A stretch of DNA of 57,489 nt. It comes from an uncultured Granulicella sp. Lineage in GTDB: Bacteria > Acidobacteriota > Terriglobia > Terriglobales > Acidobacteriaceae. The translations under genes and the position numbers were made by a program. The notes beneath the pieces are model-generated. The model had not been told where the DNA came from. It searched no databases and worked only from the letters and a program-made list of their open reading frames with translations. The DNA is taken from positions 1 through 57,489 of the forward strand of contig CALMON010000130.1 in NCBI GenBank assembly GCA_937871785.1, written 5' to 3'. Below are positions 43,449 through 51,982 of this stretch, piece by piece (within the stretch, counting starts at the first letter, position 1; the number at the start of each line of letters is the position of its first letter).

Positions 43449-43488
43449 CTTACTGTGCGGTGTAGCCGCTTACTGGGCGGTGTAGCCG
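43449..43488. repeat. 20-bp tandem duplication across a stop codon
   Basis: Two adjacent copies (43449-43468 and 43469-43488) differ at one base. On the minus strand the unit is CGGCTACACCGC(C/A)CAGTAAG. The upstream copy encodes the last residues G-Y-T-A-Q and stop of the SDR gene; the second copy lies after the stop and before the next gene's Shine-Dalgarno. Confidence 0.9.
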
Positions 43489-44246
43489 CCGTCAAGCATC
43501 AAGATGGCCCCGGTAAAGAAGCTCGCGTAGTCGGTCGCCATGTAGGCGTAGGTTGCGGCCACTTCTTCCGCGCTGGCGATACGGCCGATGGGATGCGCGT
43601 CGCGCAGCATCTTCCAATAACCTTCGGGATCTCCGGAAGCTTCGGCCGACTTGTGCACGATCGGCGTATCGACCGTGCCGCAGGCGACGGTGTTCACGCG
43701 AATGCCGTATTTCGCGTATTCGATAGCCATTTGCCTCGTCATCTGATGCAGCGCGCCCTTGGACGGTGCATAGGCGCCCTGGGTCGGGATGCCGGCTTCA
43801 CCCGAGATCGACCCGCTGATCAGGATCAGGCCCGACTTCTGCTCCATCATCACCGGAATCACGTGCCGCGCCGTGTAGTAGAGGCTCTTTACGTTGGCGT
43901 TCATCACCGTGTCCCACTCTTCCGGCGTATGGAGGTGGACGGCCTTGACGATGCTGATCGCGGCGTTCGAAATGACGATGTCGATGCGTCCGAACTTGTC
44001 CAGCGCCGCCTTCGTGTAATCGATCGCGGTCTGCTCTTCGGCCACGTCGCCGCGTACGATGAAGAGGCTTTCGGGGTACAGTTTGAGACACTCGGCGAGT
44101 TCTTCCGGGATCTCGTTGCGGCGAAACACCGCGATCACCTTTGCGCCGCAGTCGAGATACGTGCGGGTGATGGCCAGGCCGATGCCGGACGACGCGCCAG
44201 TCACGATGGCTACTTTGCCTTCAAGAGAAATCTTCAATGGGTTCAC
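43470..44246 (-). CDS. SDR-family dehydrogenase
   Basis: The 258-residue classical SDR has T-G-A-S-S-G-I-G (about 17-24), I-S-N-A-A for the usual NNAG, and the catalytic Y-A-P-S-K. The C-terminus L-M-L-D-G-G-Y-T-A-Q is encoded within the first unit of a 20-bp duplication. The start is the GTG at 44244-44246, with AAAGG about 10 nt before it. It is the second gene of the four-gene minus-strand operon. Sugar or polyol oxidation is inferred from the neighbours. Confidence 0.9.
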   Translation of the reverse strand: MNPLKISLEGKVAIVTGASSGIGLAITRTYLDCGAKVIAVFRRNEIPEELAECLKLYPESLFIVRGDVAEEQTAIDYTKAALDKFGRIDIVISNAAISIVKAVHLHTPEEWDTVMNANVKSLYYTARHVIPVMMEQKSGLILISGSISGEAGIPTQGAYAPSKGALHQMTRQMAIEYAKYGIRVNTVACGTVDTPIVHKSAEASGDPEGYWKMLRDAHPIGRIASAEEVAATYAYMATDYASFFTGAILMLDGGYTAQ

Positions 44247-44303
44247 GGTGGTTTGCCTTTGCGGGTGGACTGATTGGTGGGGCTGATAGGACTGGGTTTG
44301 AAG

Positions 44304-45212
44304 TTAAGACTCGCCTGCTCGCTGATACAGCCAGGGTTCGTAATAGGTCAACATGTGGTACTTCGCGGTGGCTCCGACGATGTCGAGCGCGACCTTCAGC
44401 ATGCCGGGCGAGCCGATGTTATTGATCATCATGTCGTAGTGGCAAGGAATCGCCACCTTCGGTTTGATTTCCTTGATGATGGCCGCGGCCAGCATGGGCA
44501 CCAGATTGTGGAAGCCACCGTTGATGCAGATGGTGCATACGTCGACGTTCGCCGGCAGCAGGCTGGGCAGGCGCTCGGCCCACGCCGTGTCGCCGCTGTT
44601 GTAGAACGTCAGGCCGCCGGCGAAGGTGATCAGCATGCCGGTGTGGTTCAGGTCGGTGGCGTCGGTCGGCAGGGCGAACGTGGCCTGCACGGTGGCCGAG
44701 CCGAACGGCAGCGTTTCTCCGGCGTGAATCAGGCGCGTGGCGTCGGCGGGAACGCCGCACTCGCGGAAGATGCGCACGGCGTCGAACGGGCCGAGAAAGA
44801 CGGTGTTGCCGGTTTTGGGCACGCGCCGGATGGTTTCAGGGTCGGCGTGGTCCTGGTGCGAGTGCGTCGCGATGAAGACGTCGACGTCGAGATCTTCAGG
44901 CTCGATAAAAATCGGCAGTTGGCGATCGAGCCGAAAGGGCAGACCGGGAATCGCGGCGCAGCTATTGCTCAGGTAAAGGTCGATGCCGATCAGCGGGCTG
45001 GTCGCGTCCTTGAGCAGAAAGCTGTTCTGGCCCAGAAACCAGACGGCGATCGAGCCTTGCGGTACCTGGAAGTCGCGGATAGACCGCATGTAATCGCGGC
45101 TGGAGATCCGCTGCGGAACCACAAGCTGGATGGCGGCCGAGCGATCGTAGGGATCGTTCTGGGCGAAGTGGTAGACTTCGCGCGGCGCGGCAGTTTCCAG
45201 GGTGGTTTCCAT
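44304..45212 (-). CDS. UlaG-like metallo-beta-lactamase-fold lactonase
   Basis: The 302-residue protein has the metal-binding H-S-H-Q-D-H motif, a later N-H-T-G, the S-G-D-T aspartate and a C-terminal C-H-Y histidine, in the order seen in UlaG, which opens L-ascorbate 6-phosphate lactone. The neighbours are dehydrogenases and no phosphotransferase system is present, so an unphosphorylated sugar lactone is a better guess than ascorbate 6-phosphate. The ATG at 45212 is preceded by GAGGGA. It heads the minus-strand operon and is divergent, by 45 nt, from a second zinc dehydrogenase gene. Confidence 0.85.
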   Translation of the reverse strand: METTLETAAPREVYHFAQNDPYDRSAAIQLVVPQRISSRDYMRSIRDFQVPQGSIAVWFLGQNSFLLKDATSPLIGIDLYLSNSCAAIPGLPFRLDRQLPIFIEPEDLDVDVFIATHSHQDHADPETIRRVPKTGNTVFLGPFDAVRIFRECGVPADATRLIHAGETLPFGSATVQATFALPTDATDLNHTGMLITFAGGLTFYNSGDTAWAERLPSLLPANVDVCTICINGGFHNLVPMLAAAIIKEIKPKVAIPCHYDMMINNIGSPGMLKVALDIVGATAKYHMLTYYEPWLYQRAGES

Positions 45213-45257
45213 GAGGTCCCTCGACAGCACGAGCAATTATAGATTATCTTTCCATTC

Positions 45258-46289
45258 ATGGAAGCTCTCGTTTTAGAAGAAGCGCGCGGTCTGCATCTGC
45301 GCGATGTCCCCAAGCCGGAAGTCGGCGCGCACGACGTGTTGATCCAGGTAAAAGCCTGCGGCATCTGCGGCAGCGACGTCCACGGATACGATGGCAGCAC
45401 GGGCCGGCGCATCCCGCCGCTTATCATGGGGCATGAGGCCGCGGGCATCATTACCGAAGTCGGCTCCGACGTGACCGCCTATAAGCTCGGCGATCGCGTC
45501 ACCTTCGACTCCACCGTTTCCTGCGGCCATTGCGCGTACTGCCTCCAGGGCGACGTAAACCTGTGCGACAACCGCCAGGTGCTCGGCGTTTCCTGCGGCG
45601 ACTACCGTCGTAACGGTGCGTTTGCCGAGTACGTCGTAGTCCCCGACCACATCGTTTACTCGCTTCCGGACTCGTTTCCGTACGAAAAGGCCGCGCTCAT
45701 CGAGGCCGTGTCGATTGCCGTCCACGCGGCCAAGATCACCCACATCAAGCCGGGAAGCTCCTGCGTGGTGATCGGCGCGGGCATGATCGGCTTGCTGGCC
45801 GTGCAGGCCTTCAAACATTATGGCTGTAGCCCGGTGTTTGCGGTCGACCTCGAACAAAGCAAGCTCGATATCGCCAAGAGCCTCGGCGCGGATGCGACCT
45901 TTCTCGCCACCGATCCAGACCTGTTCCGGAAGCTGAACGAGGCCGCCGGCGGGCAGGGCATCGACATCGCGGCGGAAGTCGTCGGTGCGCAGAAGTCGAT
46001 CACCACGGCCATTGAAGCGGTTCGCCGCGGCGGAACGGTGACGCTGATCGGCAACCTGTCGCCGAAGGTGGAAATCCCGCTGCAGGCGGTTGTTACGCGG
46101 CAACTCAGCTTGCTGGGCTCGTGCGCTTCGGCGGGCGAATACAAGGAGTGCATCGAGCTCATGGAAAATGGCGCGATCAACGTCGATCCGCTGATTTCCG
46201 CGGTCGCCCCCTTGAAAGAAGGCGCTGAGTGGTTTGACAAGCTCTACAACCGCGCGCCCGGGCTGATGAAGGTAATTCTGCAGCCGTAG
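45258..46289 (+). CDS. Zinc-dependent medium-chain alcohol/sugar dehydrogenase
   Basis: The 343-residue MDR enzyme has G-I-C-G-S-D and M-G-H-E catalytic zinc ligands, the structural set C-G-H-C-A-Y-C with a fourth cysteine, and G-A-G-M-I-G-L-L for NAD(P). It is related to sorbitol/galactitol-type dehydrogenases and differs clearly from the one at 42350-43441. The short 45-nt gap to the divergent lactonase gene must hold both promoters; TATAGATTAT is AT-rich there. An SDR gene follows 126 nt downstream. Together they suggest stepwise oxidation of a sugar and its lactone or acid. Confidence 0.92.
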   Translation: MEALVLEEARGLHLRDVPKPEVGAHDVLIQVKACGICGSDVHGYDGSTGRRIPPLIMGHEAAGIITEVGSDVTAYKLGDRVTFDSTVSCGHCAYCLQGDVNLCDNRQVLGVSCGDYRRNGAFAEYVVVPDHIVYSLPDSFPYEKAALIEAVSIAVHAAKITHIKPGSSCVVIGAGMIGLLAVQAFKHYGCSPVFAVDLEQSKLDIAKSLGADATFLATDPDLFRKLNEAAGGQGIDIAAEVVGAQKSITTAIEAVRRGGTVTLIGNLSPKVEIPLQAVVTRQLSLLGSCASAGEYKECIELMENGAINVDPLISAVAPLKEGAEWFDKLYNRAPGLMKVILQP

Positions 46290-46415
46290 CGAGGCAGGGG
46301 ACGAGGGAACAAGGGGATATCCGCCGACTTAAAACTGATCACTCATGACTGACAACTGAGTCCATCCCCCAAACCGACCCTAGAACGCGAAACCAGAACC
46401 GAAGGACAGAAGCGA

Positions 46416-47204
46416 ATGAGCGACATGCAGTTTGACCTTACCGGCAAGACGGCCGTGGTGACCGGGGCGAGCCGGGGCCTTGGCCAGTATTTTGGCCGCG
46501 CGCTGGCCAAGGCCGGTGCCGACCTGATCATCACCAGCCGTAAGCTGGAGGACCTCACCCCGTTCAAGCAGGAAGTGGAAGCGATGGGCCGCAAGGTGCT
46601 TCCGCTGGAACTCGACCTGCGCGACAGGAAGAGTATCCAGGAGATGGGGAAGGCGGCCATCGGCGGCGTCGAGAAGATCGACATTCTGGTCAATAACGCC
46701 GGCTGCAACGTCCGCAAGCCGGCGGTCGACATCACGTGGGACGACTGGAACCTGGTGCTCGACACCAACCTGCGCGGCACATTTTTTGTCGCGCAGGCCT
46801 TTGCGCCGCACATGATCGAGCGCCAGTACGGGCGCATCATCAACATCGGCTCGGTCACGAGTGTCTTTGGCTATGCCGGGCTGGCACCGTACTGCGCCAG
46901 CCGCGGCGGTGTAAAGCAGTTGACCATGAGTCTCGCCGACGACTGGGGCCGGCACGGCATCACCGTAAACTGCCTCGCGCCGGGGTGGTTCAAGACCAAG
47001 CAGAACGCCGTGCTCTACGAGAATGAAGAGTGGGTCGAGTACCTGAAGGACCGCATTCCGCTCAAGCGGCCCGGCCAGCCCGACGACCTGAACGGCGCCA
47101 TCGTGTTTCTTGCGTCCGACGCGAGCGCGTACATCACCGGACAAACGATGCTGATCGACGGCGGCATTTCCACGGGAGCCACGCGCGCCACGACGAACAA
47201 GTAG
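46416..47204 (+). CDS. SDR-family oxidoreductase with Arg in place of catalytic Lys
   Basis: The 262-residue SDR has T-G-A-S-R-G-L-G (about 17-24) and N-N-A-G. Its active-site segment reads Y159-C-A-S-R163, so the lysine of the usual Y-x-x-x-K motif is an arginine. The rest (L-A-P-G-W-F-K-T, L-I-D-G-G-I-S-T-G-A) is well kept and similar to gluconate 5-dehydrogenases, and I recall related SDRs with the same arginine, so it is probably a subfamily trait. Whether it is active is open. It is the last plus-strand gene of the sugar-oxidation cluster. Confidence 0.9.
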   Translation: MSDMQFDLTGKTAVVTGASRGLGQYFGRALAKAGADLIITSRKLEDLTPFKQEVEAMGRKVLPLELDLRDRKSIQEMGKAAIGGVEKIDILVNNAGCNVRKPAVDITWDDWNLVLDTNLRGTFFVAQAFAPHMIERQYGRIINIGSVTSVFGYAGLAPYCASRGGVKQLTMSLADDWGRHGITVNCLAPGWFKTKQNAVLYENEEWVEYLKDRIPLKRPGQPDDLNGAIVFLASDASAYITGQTMLIDGGISTGATRATTNK

Positions 47205-47344
47205 TGGCCAGGTCGTCCCGTTTGCTTCGCCTGAGTGAGGACGAGACTTTACGTTCAGGCCGCATCAGGATGTGGAAGGGGCAGGCAGGGGCACGATGAT
47301 GATCGTGTTCCCGGTTGCTCCTTCCTTATCCGTAGAGTGGCTCG

Positions 47345-47374
47345 TTGACACCTGAATTATAGATAGTTTATAAG
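47345..47374 (+). promoter_or_regulatory. Strong sigma-70-type promoter of the GH43 gene
   Basis: TTGACA (47345-47350) is followed after 17 bp by TTATAA (47368-47373), or after 18 bp by TATAAG, in AT-rich DNA. This is the best consensus promoter I see in the window. It lies about 75 bp before the GH43 gene, and no other gene lies between. Confidence 0.75.
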
Positions 47375-47447
47375 TCTCCTGCGCAGCAACGCCTCACGAT
47401 TTCCTGCCGTTCAGAGCCGTCGCGCGCTCCCGGAGTGTTCCCCCAAT

Positions 47448-50400
47448 ATGGTTCCCCTTGCGTCCTGCCCTTGGTCCCGCTTCTCGCTTGCCTGCCTCGT
47501 CGCCCTGTTCGTAGCGGCGTTTGCCCTTTCCGGTTGCGGTGGCAGCAGCTCCAGCGGAACCAGTGCGCCCGTCGCGCCGACGGCCCCGGTGCTTTCGCTC
47601 AGCTCGACCAGCCTCCAGTTCGGCTCAGTCACCACAGGGACGACGAGCGCTGCGCAGTCGATCACCGCGACCAACACAGGCAATGCAGTGCTGAATGTGT
47701 CGTCGATTATCGTGACGGGCAGCGGCGCTGCCTACTTCAACAACACGAGCAATTGCGGCAGCACGCTCCCTGCCGGCGCAAGCTGCACGGTGGCGGTGAC
47801 GTTTACGCCGACCATTGCGGGCGCTTTGACCGCAAACGTCTCCATCGCGGACAACGCCGCCAACACGCCGCAAACGGTCTCGCTCAGCGGCACGGGTGTC
47901 GCTCCGGGAACGCCGGCGCTGACTCTCAGCAGCAGTTCGCTCACGTTTGCGTCGACGGCGCTGGGAAGCTCGGCGGCCGCGCAAACCGTGACGCTCACCA
48001 ACTCCGGCACGGCCGCGCTGGCAATCAGCAGCATTGCGCTGGGCGGCTCCGGAGCGTCCTCGTTCACGCTAACCAGCACGTGCGGCAATAGTGTCGCCGT
48101 GGCCGCCACCTGCACGCTTTCGATCGGGTTTGCCCCGGCGTCGCTCGGCGCGTTGACCGCTTCGGTTGTGGTGACGGACAACGCCGCCGGGTCGCCGCAA
48201 ACCATCGCCCTGAGCGGTACCGGCGCGGCGGCCCCTGCGGCCGTGCTTACCCTGAGCACGGGAGGCCTCACGTTCCCCGCGACCGCGCAGGGCAGCACCG
48301 CTCCCGTACAGGCCGTCACGCTGACCAACACCGGCAACGCCTCGCTGACGATCGCCGGCATCTCGCTCACCGGGACGAACGCCTCGTCGTACAGCCAGAC
48401 GAGCACCTGCGGAAGCACGCTGGCCGCCTCGGCGAGCTGCGCAATTATGACGAGCTTTACGCCCGCCTCGACCGGTACGCTTACGGCCAGCATCGTCGTC
48501 ACACCCAGTGGAAATTTCGCGCCGCAGAGCATTTCGCTCACCGGTACGGGAACCGCCGCACCGGCGCCGGTAGCGACCTTTAGCAGCACGTCGCTGACCT
48601 TTGCCTCAACCGCGCAGGGCAGCACCGCCGCCGCGCAGTCGGTCACGCTCACAAACACCGGCAACGCGTCACTGGCCATTTCGGGCATCACCCTCACGGG
48701 GCCGAATGCGTCGTCTTTTACGCAGACGAGCACCTGCGGAAGCACGCTGGCGGCCTCCCCAAGCTGCGCGATTTCTGCGAGCTTCGCGCCAGCGGCAACG
48801 GGCACGTTGACGGCCAGCATCGTGGTGGCGACCAACGCCGCCGGCTCGCCGCAGAGCCTGACCCTGACCGGCACCGGGACGGCAGCGCCCACACCTTCCG
48901 CATCGTTCAACAACTCGTCGCTTACCTTTGCGTCCACGGTGCAGGGAGTAGCCAGCACCTCGCAAAGCGTCACCTTGTCGAACATCGGCAACGCGGCCCT
49001 CACGATTTCCGGCGTGACGCTCACCGGCGCGAACGCGTCCTCTTTCAGCCAAACCAACACCTGCGGCAGCAGCCTGGCCATCGGTGCGAACTGCACGGTG
49101 TCGATCACGTTCATCCCGGCGGCGACGGGCAGCCTTACCGCCACGCTGTCGGTGGCGGATAACGCCGTCGGCTCGCCGCAAACCGTGAGCCTCAGCGGAA
49201 CGGGAGCGGCGACCGCGCCGGCGATCACGTTCTTGCCTACCTCGCTCAGCTTCGGGACTGTCGGGACGAGTGCCACAAGCAGCGCGCAGACGGTGAAGGT
49301 GACGAACTCCGGCATGGCGACCCTGAACCTGACGACGGTCGCCGTCGCTGGGGCCAACGCAGCTTCGTTCGGCGAAAGCTCGAACTGCGGCGCGACGATC
49401 GCGCCAAACGCGTCCTGCACCATTTCAGTCACGTTTGCCCCAACCGCCGGCGGCGCGCTTGCCGGCAACGTGGTGTTCACGGATAACGTCACCGGCAGCC
49501 CGCAAACAGTCGCGCTCGCCGGAACGGGCAGCGCCCCGGCCTCGCAGGGTACGTTCACCAATCCGATCATCGCCAACGGCGCGGACCCCTCTGTGGTGTT
49601 CGTCAACGGCGTGTATTATGCGGCGCGTTCCGGCTGCGCCAAGGCCGGCAGCGTGCCTGCCATCTGCATCTTGTCGGCGACCACGCTCCCGGGCCTGAAC
49701 GGAACGGCCGTCCCCATCTATACCCCTCCCAGCACCGGCCCGAACTCGCAGGAAATTTACGCGCCGCAGGTGGTGTACGTGCCGACGAGCGTCAACGGCA
49801 CCGGCAACTGGTTCGTCTACTACGCCGCCGACCCCGACGGCCTCAACGACCACACCCTGTTCGCGATCACTCCGGTCGTCGCCAACCAGCCGCTTGGACA
49901 GTGGCAGGTCGCGAACACCGGCAATCCCAGCGGAGCCATCGTCACGGACTGGAAGAGCACCTGGGCCATCGACCCCGACGTCTTCCAGGCCAGCGACGGC
50001 AACTACTACCTGACGTATTCCTGCCGGCAGGACAACAGCGGCACCTCCACTGGAAACGCGCAGTCCATCTGCATCGCCGGCATGAGCGATCCGCTGCACC
50101 TGAAAGCCGACCCGCAGACCGGCAAGAACGTCATCCAGCTTTCGCAGCCCACGCAGTACTGGGAGCGCCGCACGTTTCCCACGCAGGAAGGCCCCTTCGG
50201 CTTTACGCACAACGGCATCGATTACATTCTGTACTCGGGCAGTTATAGCGGCACGTCGGATGACTACGCGCAAGGCCTGCTGATCAACACGCACCCACCG
50301 CAGGCCTCGAGCGCGAGCAACTCCATCACCAATCCCGCCGACTGGACGAAGCAGGGCCCCGTCTTCGACGGCCATAATGCGTCGTACGGCACGGCGAGCT

Positions 50401-51749
50401 CGGTTCTGGTGCCTTCGCCCGACGGTACGGAGCTTTGGAACGTCTACCACGGAACTAACTGCATCAACGGCTGCGCCATCAGCAATGGCAATACCTGGCA
50501 GGACCGATCCGTACGCACGCAGAAGGCGGGCTGGTCGGCGAACGGGTCGCTTGTCATGGGCTACCCGGTGGACTTCCTCAACACCGACCAGACCGGCAGG
50601 AATGTGCCTCTGCAGATTCCGTCGCAGAACGGCACCGGCACCACTGTAGTGCCGTTCTGGGGCGCGGCGTTTGGCGACGCTGCCGAAGGCGACTATACCG
50701 ACGGCCTCGTGGTGGGCTCGTGGACCAATGCCACGGCGTCGACGATCAGCAGCACCGGGCTCGACGCGAACCAATCCAACCAGAACTTCTTCGGTTCCAA
50801 CCCGAACCTTGAAAACTACGTGGTCACCACGCAGGTGCAGTGGGTGGCGAGCGGAACGACGCAGGTCGGCCCGAAGTACGGCATCTACGCGGCTTATGTG
50901 GACCACAACAACTACTACACCGCGATGATCGATCTTTATTCCTGCGCGGCTCCGGGCTGCCTGGTGACGGACGCGCTGGTAGCCGGGGTCGACAAGCCGG
51001 CGACCTGCCCGCTGCCCGCGAGCTTCGTGGCGACGGCGGCGAATACCCTGACCGTCACTGCGGTGAACGGCTTGTTTACCGTATCTGTCAATGGCGCGGC
51101 GCTGACCGGCGCTTGCCAGTCGCGCACGGTGTCACTGGTCGGCGGGCAGGAAACCAGGCATGGCACCAACGGCCAGGCCGGTGTCATCGTCCGCAACACG
51201 GAAGCGAACTATATAAACTTCAGCGTGTCGCCCGGGGTGCCAGTCGACTCCACGACCTACGGCCTGACGTATGCGTTCCGCAACCAGGGCAGCCAGTTGA
51301 GCCTCGACAATTCCTGCGACGGCGGCTGCGGAGCCACCTCGCCAACAAACGGCACAGCGATCATCCAGTACGCGCCGTATGCGACGTACCCGCTGAACAC
51401 CGGGGTTCGGCAGGTTTGGTCGTTGAACGTGCAGAGCGACGGCTCGTTTACGATGGTGAACGCGTTGAGCGGCCTGTGCCTTGACGATCCTTACGGCAAC
51501 ACCACTCCTTCGCGCACGCTGCCGCAAGCGCAGGGCACCAGCACCATGCTGTGGCAGCAGCCCTGCAACGGCAAGGCCAACCAGAACTGGGTGTTTGTGC
51601 CGGTTCCGGACGGCACCGGCAGCTTCTACATCCAGAGCGCGGTGTCGTCGCTGGTGATCGACGGATTCGATACATCGCAAAACACACAGTCCTACCTGAA
51701 CACGAACACCGGGGCGGCGAGCCAGAAGTGGCAGCTTATCCCGCAGTAG
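47448..51749 (+). CDS. Secreted multidomain lipoprotein: choice-of-anchor-D repeats, GH43, ricin-type lectin
   Basis: The 1433-residue protein starts with a lipoprotein signal (A-L-S-G-C, lipidated C30). Six repeats of about 105 residues (about 45-695) are of choice-of-anchor-D/ASH type, each with S-L-T-F-like starts and an S-L-S-G-T-G end. A five-bladed GH43 domain follows (about 702-1030) with the base D713 in NGADPS, D842 in AIDPDVF and the acid E914 in TQEGPF. A concanavalin-like region (about 1045-1265) and a C-terminal beta-trefoil of ricin type (about 1270-1433; N-Q-N-W and S-Q-K-W motifs) complete it. The enzyme should cleave arabinose- or xylose-containing plant polysaccharide at the cell surface. 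The repeats may span or hold it off the envelope. Confidence 0.92.
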   Translation: MVPLASCPWSRFSLACLVALFVAAFALSGCGGSSSSGTSAPVAPTAPVLSLSSTSLQFGSVTTGTTSAAQSITATNTGNAVLNVSSIIVTGSGAAYFNNTSNCGSTLPAGASCTVAVTFTPTIAGALTANVSIADNAANTPQTVSLSGTGVAPGTPALTLSSSSLTFASTALGSSAAAQTVTLTNSGTAALAISSIALGGSGASSFTLTSTCGNSVAVAATCTLSIGFAPASLGALTASVVVTDNAAGSPQTIALSGTGAAAPAAVLTLSTGGLTFPATAQGSTAPVQAVTLTNTGNASLTIAGISLTGTNASSYSQTSTCGSTLAASASCAIMTSFTPASTGTLTASIVVTPSGNFAPQSISLTGTGTAAPAPVATFSSTSLTFASTAQGSTAAAQSVTLTNTGNASLAISGITLTGPNASSFTQTSTCGSTLAASPSCAISASFAPAATGTLTASIVVATNAAGSPQSLTLTGTGTAAPTPSASFNNSSLTFASTVQGVASTSQSVTLSNIGNAALTISGVTLTGANASSFSQTNTCGSSLAIGANCTVSITFIPAATGSLTATLSVADNAVGSPQTVSLSGTGAATAPAITFLPTSLSFGTVGTSATSSAQTVKVTNSGMATLNLTTVAVAGANAASFGESSNCGATIAPNASCTISVTFAPTAGGALAGNVVFTDNVTGSPQTVALAGTGSAPASQGTFTNPIIANGADPSVVFVNGVYYAARSGCAKAGSVPAICILSATTLPGLNGTAVPIYTPPSTGPNSQEIYAPQVVYVPTSVNGTGNWFVYYAADPDGLNDHTLFAITPVVANQPLGQWQVANTGNPSGAIVTDWKSTWAIDPDVFQASDGNYYLTYSCRQDNSGTSTGNAQSICIAGMSDPLHLKADPQTGKNVIQLSQPTQYWERRTFPTQEGPFGFTHNGIDYILYSGSYSGTSDDYAQGLLINTHPPQASSASNSITNPADWTKQGPVFDGHNASYGTASSVLVPSPDGTELWNVYHGTNCINGCAISNGNTWQDRSVRTQKAGWSANGSLVMGYPVDFLNTDQTGRNVPLQIPSQNGTGTTVVPFWGAAFGDAAEGDYTDGLVVGSWTNATASTISSTGLDANQSNQNFFGSNPNLENYVVTTQVQWVASGTTQVGPKYGIYAAYVDHNNYYTAMIDLYSCAAPGCLVTDALVAGVDKPATCPLPASFVATAANTLTVTAVNGLFTVSVNGAALTGACQSRTVSLVGGQETRHGTNGQAGVIVRNTEANYINFSVSPGVPVDSTTYGLTYAFRNQGSQLSLDNSCDGGCGATSPTNGTAIIQYAPYATYPLNTGVRQVWSLNVQSDGSFTMVNALSGLCLDDPYGNTTPSRTLPQAQGTSTMLWQQPCNGKANQNWVFVPVPDGTGSFYIQSAVSSLVIDGFDTSQNTQSYLNTNTGAASQKWQLIPQ

Positions 51750-51789
51750 TCACGGCAGATCTTGCCAGAGCTTATCAAGGTAGTGTCGG

Positions 51790-51868
51790 TGTTCTTGCTT
51801 CTGCTTCCGGAAAGGTCTGGGCTTTTAGCCCAGACATAAAGCAAGGTTATACAACGGGCTTTAGCCCC
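51790..51868. repeat. Dispersed hairpin element, copy 2
   Basis: The element has GTCTGGGCT (51815-51823) paired with AGCCCAGAC (51827-51835) and a second small hairpin GGGCT-TT-AGCCC (51856-51867). In reverse orientation it aligns with 54634-54705, including a shared TTCCGGAAGCA flank. It follows the GH43 gene and may act as its terminator. Confidence 0.65.
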
Positions 51869-51982
51869 TGACACTCGACGCCAGAGCAGATGATCTGCTC
51901 TGAGCCGTGACGCTCCGTCAAGCGCGACAAAGCTCCGAGCGTTTGCCTACAATCGAGCAACAGGGAAGGAGGAGCAGACGTC

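Noticed and set aside
47448-49560. The repeated DNA in the GH43 gene as a CRISPR array
   Set aside because: The repeats are about 315 bp coding units in frame with protein domains, without short identical repeats and unique spacers.
47732-49606. Minus-strand frame of over 600 codons opposite the anchor-D repeats
   Set aside because: Its repetitive look only mirrors the DNA repeats of the GH43 gene on the other strand.
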